A stretch of 64,000 nucleotides of DNA from Isoperla grammatica (taxonomy: Eukaryota > Arthropoda > Insecta > Plecoptera > Perlodidae), in NCBI GenBank assembly GCA_945910005.1, contig OX246741.1, positions 47,485,281 through 47,549,280 of the forward strand. Reading direction: 5' to 3'. Shown here in pieces: positions 46,003 to 58,462 of the stretch. The position numbers and the translations under genes were made by a program. The notes below the pieces were generated by a model. That model was not told where the DNA came from. It made no database searches and worked only from the letters and a program-made list of their open reading frames with translations. Every line of letters starts with the position of its first letter. Positions within the stretch are counted from its first letter, which is position 1.

Positions 46003-46915
46003 AGAGTAGAATAAACAAATGCGACCACTATCGCGGGCATCCACCTCCCAATTATAACGATATCAATTCCATTTAGCAAATAGACGAGCGAGGGAATGAG
46101 CGAGCGAATGCTGTTTTATAACGTCAGCATGACTCAAGACTTGCAAATGGATCCCTCGGGCGAAACGTGTTAATTGTTGGTACTGTACAACATGAGAAGG
46201 ATCAGATTCAGAAAAACTCGTCTTGCAAATTGCGAGGTTAGTGGTTTGACGTCTATAACCGTCAATAACATGGGAGACGTTGGATGTATTATAGTGCCTT
46301 GCCTCACACCACATAAAGCACACTGCCCACGCACAAACGAGCATGTTAGTTAAAATTATTTGTACGCCTTGATATGCTAACATGAAAACTAGAAACATGT
46401 ATTGGCAAAGATTGATATAATGCAAGTCTGGACAGACGAATAACCGTGATAAGAAAAGGGAAAAATGGAAAATGCGCTACGTAAAGATAGATAGAACTCA
46501 CATAGTATTCCCTAATGTAATTTATTATTTATTATTTAATAATAACAATAAACGAAAAAAGAATAATTTCGAAACAAAAAGGGTTAGATGCCGGAGAACA
46601 TATTTCAAAACGCATGTCATGGTTTCAACGTTTTGACTAGCAAGGAATTAAATATTTGTATGAACAGATTTCCTGATAATACCAATCAATGTTTTGATCA
46701 ACAACGTTTACAGTCCAATCGACGTAACTGTTTCCCTTCATCATTCGCTTTTAAATTAATTCAAAGAAAATATTACTTCATCTTATTAATTTGAGCCACC
46801 ATTGTAAGGAGTACATTTTGTTGTTGGATTGATTTCCCTGCACTGTCGGTTAAAACCTGTAACAACTCTTGCATTGAGTTGTTGGAGGCTTTCACGACCC
46901 GTAGATGGGAACAGA
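46003..46915. other. No gene seen; GGGCGAAACGTG motif
   Basis: CCTCGGGCGAAACGTG near 46155-46170 resembles hammerhead-associated ends of retroelements but no complete fold was found. A minus-strand frame runs through it. Confidence 0.4.
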
Positions 46916-47141
46916 TTGATATTTTCTTCTGGGTTGTTTCGTCGTGTCGGTACAGTTTTCACTCGACGTTTTGCCACCCATGTTGGTGGCTTTTTTTTTT
47001 ATTATTATTATTATTATTAATATTATTTTATTCTTACCGACCAGTCTTGAAAAAGCCACCAACATAGGTGGCGAAACGTCGAGTGAAAACTCTGTACCGA
47101 CACGACGAAACAACCCAGAAGAAAATATCAATCTGTTCCCA
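46916..47141. mobile_element. Inverted pair of a retroelement-end-like sequence (possibly Penelope-type)
   Basis: The left arm (46916 to about 46995) and right arm (about 47051-47141) are reverse complements over about 85 bp with few differences, separated by an ATT-rich spacer. On the plus strand the right arm reads GCCACC, loop, GGTGGC, then GAAACGTC, then a GAGT-GAAA-ACTC hairpin and GTAC. That order, stem II, GAAA(C), stem III, NUH, is the 3' half of a hammerhead ribozyme; the upstream CUGAUGA core is not intact. Penelope-like elements are known to carry hammerheads in their terminal repeats. Both copies also encode VPTRRNNPEENINLFP in opposite directions, perhaps a conserved coding remnant. 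Family assignment is tentative. Confidence 0.4.
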
Positions 47142-47165
47142 ACTCTTGCATTGTTCAGACTAGAA

Positions 47166-47180
47166 CCCCCCCCCCCCCCC
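47166..47180. repeat. Poly-C tract
   Basis: Fifteen C residues just after the inverted pair. Confidence 0.9.
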
Positions 47181-50100
47181 AGCAAGTGGCCCCGACAACA
47201 GAACAGCAACCTTGCACACGTGACTTGTTTGTGTGTGTTGCACCTAACGTACAACTTGTTGTTTTATCCCCCCCGGAAGTGTCCACTAACACACGTAGCG
47301 TAGGTGGTCGATATTCCCTCCCTAACCATGTGAAGAGAGTTGGCGCGCACCGGCGTGGTGTAGCCGTTCCGCACGGACGAACAGTCCCGCTGTACACCTC
47401 TCTGCCCCCACTCTACTCTACCTGCCTGACAGACAGACAGACAGACAAAACACTTCCATAACTAAACTCGCGGAGCGTTGTTCGAGACGATTCCCTCAAC
47501 ACCCGATGGAAATGTAGTCAGTGATCAATAAAATTGATTTACAAAGAAAGACAGTAATTATAAAACTATACAATAATAGAAGATACATGGAAAACAATAA
47601 TAAGAACAACAAATCAAAGAACCTTTATGTGCGCAAATGTTGACGGATTGAGGTCCTAATTCAACAAACTTTGTTAATCAATCAATCAATCAATCAATCA
47701 GGGATTGGTTATAACTTACTACGGTTTCAACAAACATTACACCTATACAAAATGCACATTGTTGTCATGTTAGCTCGGAGCAAATCTCTGTACTGTACTA
47801 AACGTTTAGTGAAACAGCCCTTATGGTTGTGTGAACCATGAGATGATGATTGAGTAGTACAGATAAGTTCTAGTGTGGTTTAGACCAAATGTATGAGATT
47901 AGGACCCAATTAGACGAAGGATTAGACTGAACAGAGTGGAATGGTTCTGGAAGGTACCAACGAGGGTAATAGCGACGAATATATTGTATCGGGCAGCGTG
48001 AAGTTCTTATTCGTTGCGTTGTATAATAACGAAACAAGACACACGATTATTAAAACAACATTGATTCACTTACTTTAATAAACTTTCCAATGTAAAAACC
48101 ATAAAATATACTGCAGCAATATAAATCAATAAACATCTGCATTTAAAAGTCGAGTGAATGTTCAATTTACTTACTTATACTACAACGTACCCTGGAGATA
48201 ATAAATAGTAATAGCCCATAAACAATATTTGCAAGTCATTGATATACATCTATAAATAAATAAATTTATTAACGTCACAGGTAAATGATTACATGGGAAG
48301 GTTTGTGCGCCAATCCAATTGCATAACACAACATTGCAAGAGTAAAAGTAGATTAATTTCCGTGTATAACACAATCCAAAGACAGCAGCGGCAAGAAATC
48401 CGTTTGAAGTCATATTTTAAATCACAAAACACTCTAGCTGTTGGAATTTACAATGAATTAGTTCTAAAAAATATATAGTACCATAGTACGAATGAACAAT
48501 GTAGGGACAACGTTCACTAGATCAGAAATAATAACAAGCTGTAAACCTTTCTAATTGAAACAAATTAAAACGACAAAAGTCCAAGAGAATCGCCCAAGAC
48601 GATGACGGTGCTGATAGAGTCCACGACCGATGGTACAAGAAGGTAGCCCGGACCCCATTTCAAGGCCGAAATGAATCAGGTGAGAACGAAATAGAGAGTA
48701 ACAATAATATCCGACGCAGTATCACAAAGAGACCTTCTTGCTCGGCCGAGCCTCAACGAACCCAATCACGATAACTAATTGGATTCAGGAGATTGACTGA
48801 CACGAGCTCATTAACGATCGTTTATTGAAAACCGCCCGAACGGAAAACTCAACTATTTCATTAACAATAAACTGATAGAGTTGATTTTATTGTACAGGTT
48901 TACTGTTTAGAGTTTAGACCACACTTGCTATAGGCAACTGTGTTTCTAGTGTAAAAACACTGCATGCGGTTCAGATAAAATCTCCTGCACGTTCATAGGT
49001 AGCTACCGAGTGAGATAAATAAAAACACAAAGTTGCGAGCATCGTTAGATTTTACTTGCGAAGGATGTTTTTGAACTGAGGAGCGATGTAACAATCAGAT
49101 AGGCGATAATTATAATTGGAGAAATAGAAGGTAAGTTACGCGATGTGATTGGAACAAGTGGCAAAGCGGGACAGAATGGAACCCACAGCCGTAAAGATGG
49201 CTACGTTATTTGTCCCATGCAACAGAAATGATTTTGACTGTGGTAAGAAAACAACAATGCGGTGTAAAAACAGCTTCAACTCCTCCAACCAGATTACCAA
49301 TCAATGATGTGTCGATATGTGAATAGCTTGCCAATCTGTCGCAGATCAAAAGTCGGAATTGCACAACTTTTGGCACCAGATGAAAAACGTTAATAAAAAG
49401 GCAAATAATCATTATACATTCATTCTGCAAATCCACTGATTTTTACATTCCAATACTACCTTTGTAGATTGCGCACGCCGCCAACTTGATCAATAGCCAA
49501 TCGATATAAATAAGGAGGGTCTAGCTTTAATAGCGGCTAGATAATATACGGCAGTGATACGTGTTTAATCTTCCACTAAAGATTTCTTTACATTGTACAA
49601 CTTTTTTAATTATAAAGAAAGTGGAATACGCCCGCCATTAAAATAGCATTAGATTAACAAGATTCAAGTTGTTATTATTAAAACCGGATAGCCCACGGAC
49701 GGAGGAGGTCTTTTGCTAACAACCAACACAATAATTTACGAGTCTTGTAATTATCCTAGGGACAAACTTTTGACGCGGTCTGTCATTGGCTTGGTTCCGT
49801 TCTTGAGAAATGTGTTTACTGCTCAGAAACTCGCAGAGGTCCCTTCATAATGGACACGTCTTTATTCTTCTACATTTCGTCTCGCTCCCTACTTATGATT
49901 CCTTTAGCGGACCCATGTTAGTTCAAGGACGATCTTTCAGACCTGCATGTCGGTACCGAGGTAACGTGGCGCCCAAATAACGCGGCGTGCAAACATAGAT
50001 CCCTGGAATCCCGAAACGAATTAGAGTTTCTTTCGACCGCAAGACAACTGAAAATGATTTAATAACCTGTAAATGGCAGAGGTATAGGCCTACATGTGCA

Positions 50101-51458
50101 TCATAGTTGATAAAAAAAAAAAAACAGATTTGTACAAGAAAATATTATTATAAATTTAGAAAGTATAAACTTTTGAACAAAATCATTGAAATCCATAAGG
50201 GAGCAACATGTGCGAGAAATATCAACAATAAACAACATGTTCTGCATTTACCACGCATAGCAAATGAGACTCCTAGATGTACATTTTTCTAACACCCATA
50301 TTCTGTTCACATTATTATTTTTTTTTTTTACACTCATCTCTCTACAATATTCTACGAATAATTTCAATGTTTCCACTCAGTCCATCTAAACTGTCTTCGG
50401 TCGTTGACTCCCGAACAATTTCAAAGAAATAATTGTAACTGAAACCTGTTCTGTCTGCCTCCTCTGTCTGCAAACACTGATAACTATATAATATATATAT
50501 ATACTATTTCCATGACGAATGCGTTGCTTTCTCCGTTCCAAAGTTTGTACTCGCTCTTCTCTGCGGCATCTTGCCGCCCGAGGGAGGGTATAAGGTATTA
50601 TCTGGCTGGAGGACCCGGCCACAGAATGTTTACCTGTTTCCTCACCTGCATGCTATGCTATGCTATGCAAGCACGGCGGTCCTCGCATTATGACATCACA
50701 GCCAGACAGACTTCGATTTATTTCCAATTATAATAATTAAAACCGGCCAAATATAGTCAACAGAAATATCGTGTACACCCTGTTATAACACGTTAGATAT
50801 ATAAATAATGATGAGCTGTGGATAATAATATTATATCACCCACGAACGAACCCGGATTCTGAAGTACGTATAGAATATGAATTAGTTGGTCAGCTGTCGT
50901 TTAAAATTGTGCAAACGTAAATATAATAAAATAAGATTGTGGTTCGCACACACTCACATAAACACGAAGTCAGTTAAACCACGCATTGAATGGGAATGGG
51001 GAAAAATTCTAATGCACACTATAGCCAGTTTGGTATAAATTGTATACAGAAATAGCAAGATCGTGCTAATATAATTAGATATTCGATTTGTGTACTGAAT
51101 TGTTTAATTGTTTAGTTCAGCCCAAAATGTGAGCTCTTCCCTGGTTCGATTTATATTCACGTTCAAATCCCAATACTATTGATACCCATGCAGCTACCTG
51201 CGAATGAGCACATATTATTTATACACATTATGTGCTACTATTGTATGCGATATTTTATCCGAAGAAATAGATAAAGAGTCACGATAAGGGAGTAAAGAAT
51301 TTTTTTTATAGCGTTTCATATTTTTTTCAATGTGTTCGTGAACAAGAATTTGTAAACCTCCTAAACAAATAACCAAACTTATAAAACCGAGCACGCATCC
51401 AAAATTCAACAACTAAATTGAAGGTATAAGTTTTTACAAATATCAAAGATCAGCGACG
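47181..51458. other. No gene seen; short AGAC and AATC runs
   Basis: Includes a short AGAC run near 47428-47448, an AATC run near 47680-47700 and TAGGCCTA at 50085-50092. Frames are all short and unrecognised. Confidence 0.5.
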
Positions 51459-51525
51459 CCCCCCCCCCCCCTCCACCGCCCCTCTACCGCGCGCCGCACA
51501 CACACACACACAGACACAGACACAC
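51459..51525. repeat. Poly-C tract and short CA repeat
   Basis: Thirteen C residues are followed by a C-rich segment and a CA run at about 51496-51511 that degenerates into CAGACA units. Confidence 0.9.
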
Positions 51526-54500
51526 GGACAAAAACGTGGCCACGGTCCTCTATAAATAAGGCAAGTTATTGTCGATCGATTGTCAACAAGCCCCGAACAG
51601 ACTTCACCCATCATGCGCCGGCTTGCGGAAATGGGCTTACGCAACGCCCTACTGAGCACACACCCACGGCAGGTGTAAAACTCACGCCCCGGTATCTCTA
51701 GTTGTAGGGTACCACGGCGCCTTCCATGCCTACATCACTAGCAATGGGTAAATCACGGTGTTGCCATGTGTTCAAATTTGCAGAGTTTCTGATGTGATGT
51801 GGGGGGCGTGTGTATAGGTAATACAAGAAACAGATGTTTGCATTCGGTTATTACTGATTTTTCACATATTGTAGACTGATTTTGTAATACATGTGTATAA
51901 TATGTTATATTTTAAAAATTATGTATCCTCATTGAATTGAATTGAGTGTTTGTATTTTTGTATTTATTCATTTATCGTGTAAAGTAACTCTGAGTTCACT
52001 GCTACTTCCAGACAGAAAACAAAATAAACAATTGGCGATAATAAACAACAAAACACACATACGAGGCTTTGGAAATTGATCAAAATTTCGGAAATATTCG
52101 TAAATACATCAATCAATTCAGTGAGCTAGAAAGTGTTCGCGCGTAAAATGATAAAAACAAAATGGCGCCGCAATAAAATGATTACCATGCATTCGTTCTA
52201 CGGAAGCATGAGTAAATTTTAAAATCTGGAATAGTTCATGTAAAACTACGCCTATTGTATGAACGTAATTGTAATCACTAGTACTAAACGTTGGAGAACG
52301 GTATATATATAATTACCAATCAGACCACGTCATTAAGCGTGAATTGTGAATGACATAGCAGCCATAATCTTATAAATGAACGACAAGATTCCGACATGTA
52401 AATGTCTGGAACTGTATGACTGTGTAACTGTATGACTGCCACTATAAATGCCTGGAACTGCATGGCTACCACCTGTACAATACGGAACACATCGTTATCT
52501 ACAGCAAAAGCCATTCCACGCAAGCTCTAATACAAACGCGAACAAAACGTAACAACTAGACTGCGTAGATAGATATAAACTACAAGAGAAATTCCGAAGT
52601 CTTGCTTACAACGCAAAAACTAGAATACTTTGAAAAGTGTTTTTTATTTGCAACATCCCACAGCCCCATGGTTGTACTAACGATGGCTCGGTTATATATA
52701 AACCTTGCGACGACAGCTCAGCCTATTTGTGGGTAATTTTGCAATTAAACCGTCTCACTTTCAAAATTAAAAAAATCAGGTCAGAGATCAGAACAAAACA
52801 AGAAGGAATGAAAGAGAGAAAAAGGATTAAAAATATTTCCTGCGTGTCGAGACTTTTTTCATCACTTCTGTAAGCGCATTTAATCCAGTAACTACGTAAT
52901 AATATTAAACGTTCGTGGCTTTTTTTCTGCTGTTTTCAAGCCATGTGGTTAAGTTTACGATGATTATCCAAGAATCCGATGTAGCTACTCCAGATTCAAC
53001 AGATGTAATTAGAAAATTACCTCGACTAGGCTGCTGACTCGAGCCTAACGAGTGCGAGCAACAACGACCCATGTCCACGCGGACACCTGTATGCATGCGA
53101 GTAAGAGTGGAGATATGAATGCACGTACTAGACAAACAATCCAATTTACCCCGCGAGATTTGTGGTCAGCTTCTTGTTGCTCGTTGGTCGAGAATAAACT
53201 ATTTATCACACATGGGATTGATTCTTTTCGAACACGAACTTGTTCAAAATTTCACCACAAAAATGTCAGTTCATACTTCTTGTTTGTACTTTAATTATGA
53301 TATTCGGGCTGTGTATCGTTTTCTTTCTAATAACCGCACTCTTCACATCTATTTGAGTAGGTGGGCATATTTCTTGGTAATTTAACTTATTTTATTATAA
53401 CACATATAAGAAATTGTAATAACTAAAGGGCTAATATTTTGTTTTTAATAATCAGAACCAACGTAAATCAAGTGTTAAGATTATTGTAACCAATCGTATA
53501 ATTTATTATGGTTCACGAATAATCTACAACACAACTAAGTTTAATTGTAAGTGTTTTTGTATTGTTTTTTTTTTATAACACTATCTGCAACGGTCTAATC
53601 TCAGATAGGAATAATAATTAAACCAAGCAATTATCTTCAAGAGTAGCAACAGATTCAAGTTACACCAGGTACAAACGAACAACAGCCCAACCAGAGTAAT
53701 GATCAGTGTAAGAACACAAAGCAAATAATAGAGATTTAAATAATTCATTCCATCAAGGGGTGTCTTGTCTAGCCCAGACCAATTATACTTATCTAAATTT
53801 CCTTACGTCCAAACCAATTCGTTACAATTTAAACAATCAGGTTTTTTTTACATAGCGGACTGGATGGACAACCATTGTATTTATTTACTAATTTACTTGT
53901 CTGTTGTTTAGAGAAATTACGGTCGCTACCTGTAACCGTCACGGTCCTGTTAATAGCTACCCCGGCCGTGATTACAGCAAGTATATCGTCAGGGCAGCCA
54001 ACTTGACGCACACATTCTTGGATTATAATTAACGTCGGTTCTGGGCGGGGATGAATGTGAGCCCGATTAGAAGGGGGGGCAACAAAAAGTATCGGTCCAG
54101 ATTCGACCTTTACCTCAGCCTTGAGTCAGACAACACATTACTTATCGTGCACACACACGCAGCACGGGGCCATTATAAATTAGCTATAAAGGTGATCCCA
54201 GGAGGTATTTTTCAAAACTTTCTTTCACATTACAAAGTGTTATGTTCACAATTTCACATGCAATTATATCAATATGTATTACTTTTCTTTCACTCGGAAA
54301 TCGCATGAGTTCATAATTACTCTCTCAGTGAATCGATAATAAGGTATTTTGGTCATACGGCTAAAAAAAAAAAAAGTTTAACTTTGATTTCAATTTATTA
54401 TTTAATATACTAATCAAGGAAATTGAACTAAAACTGAAATTGAAGCCCAAGTTATGTTTGTCCACATATGTCTCGCACCTAGTATCCCCCTTGCAGATAT

Positions 54501-54861
54501 GCGTGCGTATACAGCACCACGGTACAAAATTGAATGTGTCAGCTATAGAAGATACAGACATGGTTGAACTTCTGCGCAGTTTTTAATGACGTGCTGACTG
54601 TAACAACGATGAAATACTACCGGAACTCCTCGTATTCCCAGCTGATAATTATACTAGTATTGATAAGACATTATCTTGTTGTTCCCACAGTGTATTTATA
54701 CTCCTGAGATCCATACTGGGTCCGGCAGACGCAGCCGTTTAGCATCTATATCTATAGCATAGTAAAGCACGGTATTACATGAGATTTACTTGACTCGCAC
54801 TAACAGTAATCCCGCTTGAAGATGATCTGTCAAGGAGCCTATTGCTATATGATTAGCTCCT

Positions 54862-54863
<2 letters not shown>
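51526..54863. other. No gene seen
   Basis: AT-rich. AAAATGGCGCCGC near 52160 resembles a promoter-associated motif but no exon follows. No recognised features. Confidence 0.5.

Positions 54864-54902
<39 letters not shown>
54864..54902. repeat. (TA)n microsatellite
   Basis: About 39 bp of alternating A and T. Confidence 0.95.
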
Positions 54903-54903
<1 letters not shown>

Positions 54904-55593
54904 CTCATTGAATAAACGATTTTAGCAGTTATGCACCTAATACTAGAAATTTTACTACACATTGCAAATTGGAATTCATTTCCAGTTTGAAGATAATTAG
55001 ATTGGGATGAACGTACACCCCCTCCCCCCCCCCTTTACCCCTCTCTGTCATATGACAAAAAGTAGACTAGAGTAGGCTAGTAAGCAAGTAGAGTGCAGAT
55101 ATTCTTAGTTTGATATAGTAGTTTGAAGCTTCAAGTTATGCGACCACCGCCAAGCATAACAAGTATGATTATAAAATGAAATTAATAAAATGATATGACT
55201 GTCGGGTAATTGTCACGGGGATAAGGGATGGTCACATAGCGATGGAGGGTGGGGTCAAACTAAGAAAATCTCGAGTCAACGATAAATCATACCGTTATTG
55301 TTTATGAAAAATAAAATCCAATCAATCGTAACGCTGGTGTTTACTTCGTACACGTGTACAATATTTTCCTCTGGTAGATATGTATATCTCTCAACGATCT
55401 TTGTCCTCGCCGTGGGGGCACCGCCACACATTAGTATTAGTTAGTGGTAGATACTAATCTAGTGGCCACGTTGCTGCGAGTAGAGGTGTTGCACAGCGAG
55501 AGCCGCGGCCGCTGTCAGCAACGATTGACGTATGGCTGCCGAGTCAAAGGATTCACTCACACCCGCTGGTTCTGTAGCACCCTGATGTCGGTA
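54903..55593. other. No gene seen
   Basis: A C-rich stretch lies at about 55017-55034; nothing else identified. Confidence 0.5.
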
Positions 55594-55790
55594 GACATCA
55601 CTAGCGCCACATTTCAGACAGAGCTTCCTTCATTAGCCGCTAGGTGTTCATTGGTTCACTCTGAGACATCACTAGCGCCACATTTCAGACAGAGCTTCCT
55701 TCATTAGCCGCTAGGTGTTCATTGGTTCATTGGCAGTGGTGTATTCCTAAAATATTGGTTCATTGGCAGTGGTGTATTCCTAAAATATTA
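55594..55790. repeat. Two successive tandem duplications (71 bp x 2, then about 32 bp x 2)
   Basis: A 71-bp unit starting GACATCACTAGCGCCAC is repeated at 55594 and 55665 with almost no changes. The end of the second unit then overlaps a shorter duplication, GGTTCATTGGCAGTGGTGTA, at 55725 and 55757. Confidence 0.95.
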
Positions 55791-58162
55791 AGTACCTACG
55801 CGGTCAAATTTACGTGTGCACGGGCTCAGTGGGTGGGGGGAAGGGGGGGGCGATGGCAATTGTTTTAAGTGGCTGGAAAAAGATTTTACAGAAATTAAAC
55901 CTGAATAAATGTAGACGTTGAGGTAACATATTTTTTCTCAATTATAGATAATATTGGGTTCTTGAAATCTAAACAACAGTACTGTGAAAAAGCGCCTAGG
56001 CTGGCCTAGCCTCCAAATAAAAGTGCCTAGGCGGCGTCTAAGCCCGCCTAGGCTCGAAAATACCACTCTTCATTGGTTTATTGTGTGCGACCAACAATAA
56101 CTTAATCACGCACTCGGGTTGGGCATTTTCAAAATATGTAAACGTTGTCGTTGAATTAAGTTTTTACATGTAGGATTCTATTTGTCTTCCTGTATTTTTT
56201 CATTAATTTCATTACGTTCTTATTTATATCCAATGTTCAAATTTCTACCATATACGATATGTCGTTTCTTATTCCATGTAGTAGCTTGGTTGTTCATTGT
56301 AATGAGTTTACTTACAGCTGCTTGAGGCATCAAATTGAACATATTGTATTTTATAATTAAACAAGTTTGATTTATTATATAACGTGATCTCCTGGAATGA
56401 ATACAAACGCATAGGCCAATCGAGACGATCTAGAATCAACATTATTTTGTAGTACACCATCAGTCAAGTCATTCGGCCGAGTTTATAAACCCAAATTACC
56501 TACTTGCATGGACTGATAATTTTCAAAATTGCATTGTATCAACCTTAAAAAAAAAAAAAAACACTTAATTTATATACAATACCCTAATTTTATTTTAACT
56601 AAACAGATCGATGAAGCAATTTGTTACAAAAGTCTGCATAAACAAAATTACAATAACACACCAACTTAATTGCTATACGTCTATTTTAAACATATGAGCG
56701 CATAGCCTTCGCCACAGCAATTAGGCGGTTTGGTGTTGTATACAATAGAGCAAAGCCTGACTTGAATACATATTATGCAAAGCTTTGCAGACACAGCCAC
56801 ACAACACAGCATCTATAGCCATTAATATCCAACCACAGCAGACATAAAACTCTTCCACCAAGATGAAGAGGGCAGATACATTATGTACCACGCAGCCAGG
56901 CAACCATTTCCAGCTTGCTTTATCGACACAGGATCTTATTCCCATTATTTTGCACCGCATATAATGTATTCATGGCTGGATGTTTATGCGATGGCACGTA
57001 GCATATATATATGTACACCTATACTGCTCGGTCTAACCATTGACGAGTGACGGATTAGAATATTAACTGTCGCCCATCAATCATACAGACAATAAACGTG
57101 AAATGGGCGTTTCAGAAACAATAATTCCAATATGACATGACTTTATTTTCAAAATAGAGTTCGATACTATACCCTTAGACGTTGACAACGATAGGTGATT
57201 GAAAGTTTGCAACATGGTGTATGCTATTCATAATGAATTAACAACTTGGTAAGGTAAGTTATAACAATTATAAGGTAATGTTGTGCTCGTTACACCTACT
57301 GCAATTGTATATTTTGTTAATGGTTATGGACTCTGAAACTGTCAATCATAATGGTGTTATTTGCATCCAATAATGGTAATTTATGCTGTTTTACAATCAT
57401 ATTAGGTTATAAAAGGTAAAATGTTATAAAGCATGCAATTAGTAGATTTTAGTATGCAAATTCAGTACTTTTTGTATTTTGAAGTAAGGAATAAGGTTTC
57501 ATATGCGTATGCGATGTATGTTTTCTAATCAAATGACTGTGTTGCGGTTATAATGATATTAGTTGTATTGGGAAAAGTGGCAATCAGCCTAATGTTTATA
57601 ATCTTATTTGCCGCCTGTCTCTTTCTGCATAAACTACAGCCAAGGTCAAGAGAGATGTTGTCTCAATGTTGTCTGGTAAGTAAGTGACATCAAAGGATGC
57701 TCTTATGTTCAAGCAGACGATTATTTGGACTGGTGGGCCACAGTTTGGTCTCTGGTTTGATAACGTTGAGTGCAAAACAGTGCCACTTTGTAAATGTGCA
57801 CACAGAAGAAGTAATAACTTATTCCAAGAAGAAATTTTAAATTTAAACACGTCCAAGCACATATCCAGAGAGATATGCTGTAATTTTACTGGACTAAATA
57901 TAGAAATGCATACACCCGTAACAAAATCATGTATTATTATATACCTTATATCTTGACTTTACCCCTCTCACTTTCAGTATTATAACAATATATTAAAACA
58001 CATGTTCAGTTATATTCAGTGTGTGCATGTTATTCAGTTGTTACACAGTTTTACCGGCTACCGCAGGTAACTAAATTGACGGTGGTACTAAACACATGAT
58101 CACGAAATCTGAAATCCAAATACTAACAAAATCGAACCAACATCCTCCGGTTCTGGATACCG
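55791..58162. other. No gene seen; CCTAGGC cluster
   Basis: At about 55994-56056 CCTAGGC occurs three times in a small GC-rich palindromic patch, possibly a transposon end. The rest is AT-rich with short frames. Confidence 0.45.
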
Positions 58163-58261
58163 GTGTTCTTGAGGCCATTGAAACAAACCTCTATAAAACT
58201 GCTACTTGTTTTGAGTCTATTTTTAGACCAGAAAAGAAATTCGAACAATATTGTTTTTGAA

Positions 58262-58462
58262 ATGAACCGAAATAAAAATAGCTCCGGTACGCTGTCCCGT
58301 TACTCATTCCCCATGCAGCGTCGAGCGAGCGTAATGTCCGGTCGAGCAGCAGAGATTCCTCCACGGCCAACAGTCGACCTCGTGCGTCGACCAGCGGCGA
58401 CATCGACTGCGATATTAATATCGAACAATAAAATATGCAAGTCTGGCACTGCCGCGTTATGA
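58262..58462 (+). other. CpG-rich open frame, possible exon
   Basis: A 66-residue frame starts at ATG 58262 and ends at TGA 58460-58462. Its middle lies in CpG-dense DNA (about 58285-58460). It is rich in serine and arginine, with a QRRASV sequence that would suit a basophilic kinase. The opposite strand is also open over the same DNA, so the frame may only reflect base composition. No family is recognised and no splice signals were proven. Confidence 0.15.

Noticed and set aside
46916..47141. A complete, active hammerhead ribozyme
   Set aside because: The CUGAUGA strand is degraded and stem I does not pair, so only a partial fold is claimed.
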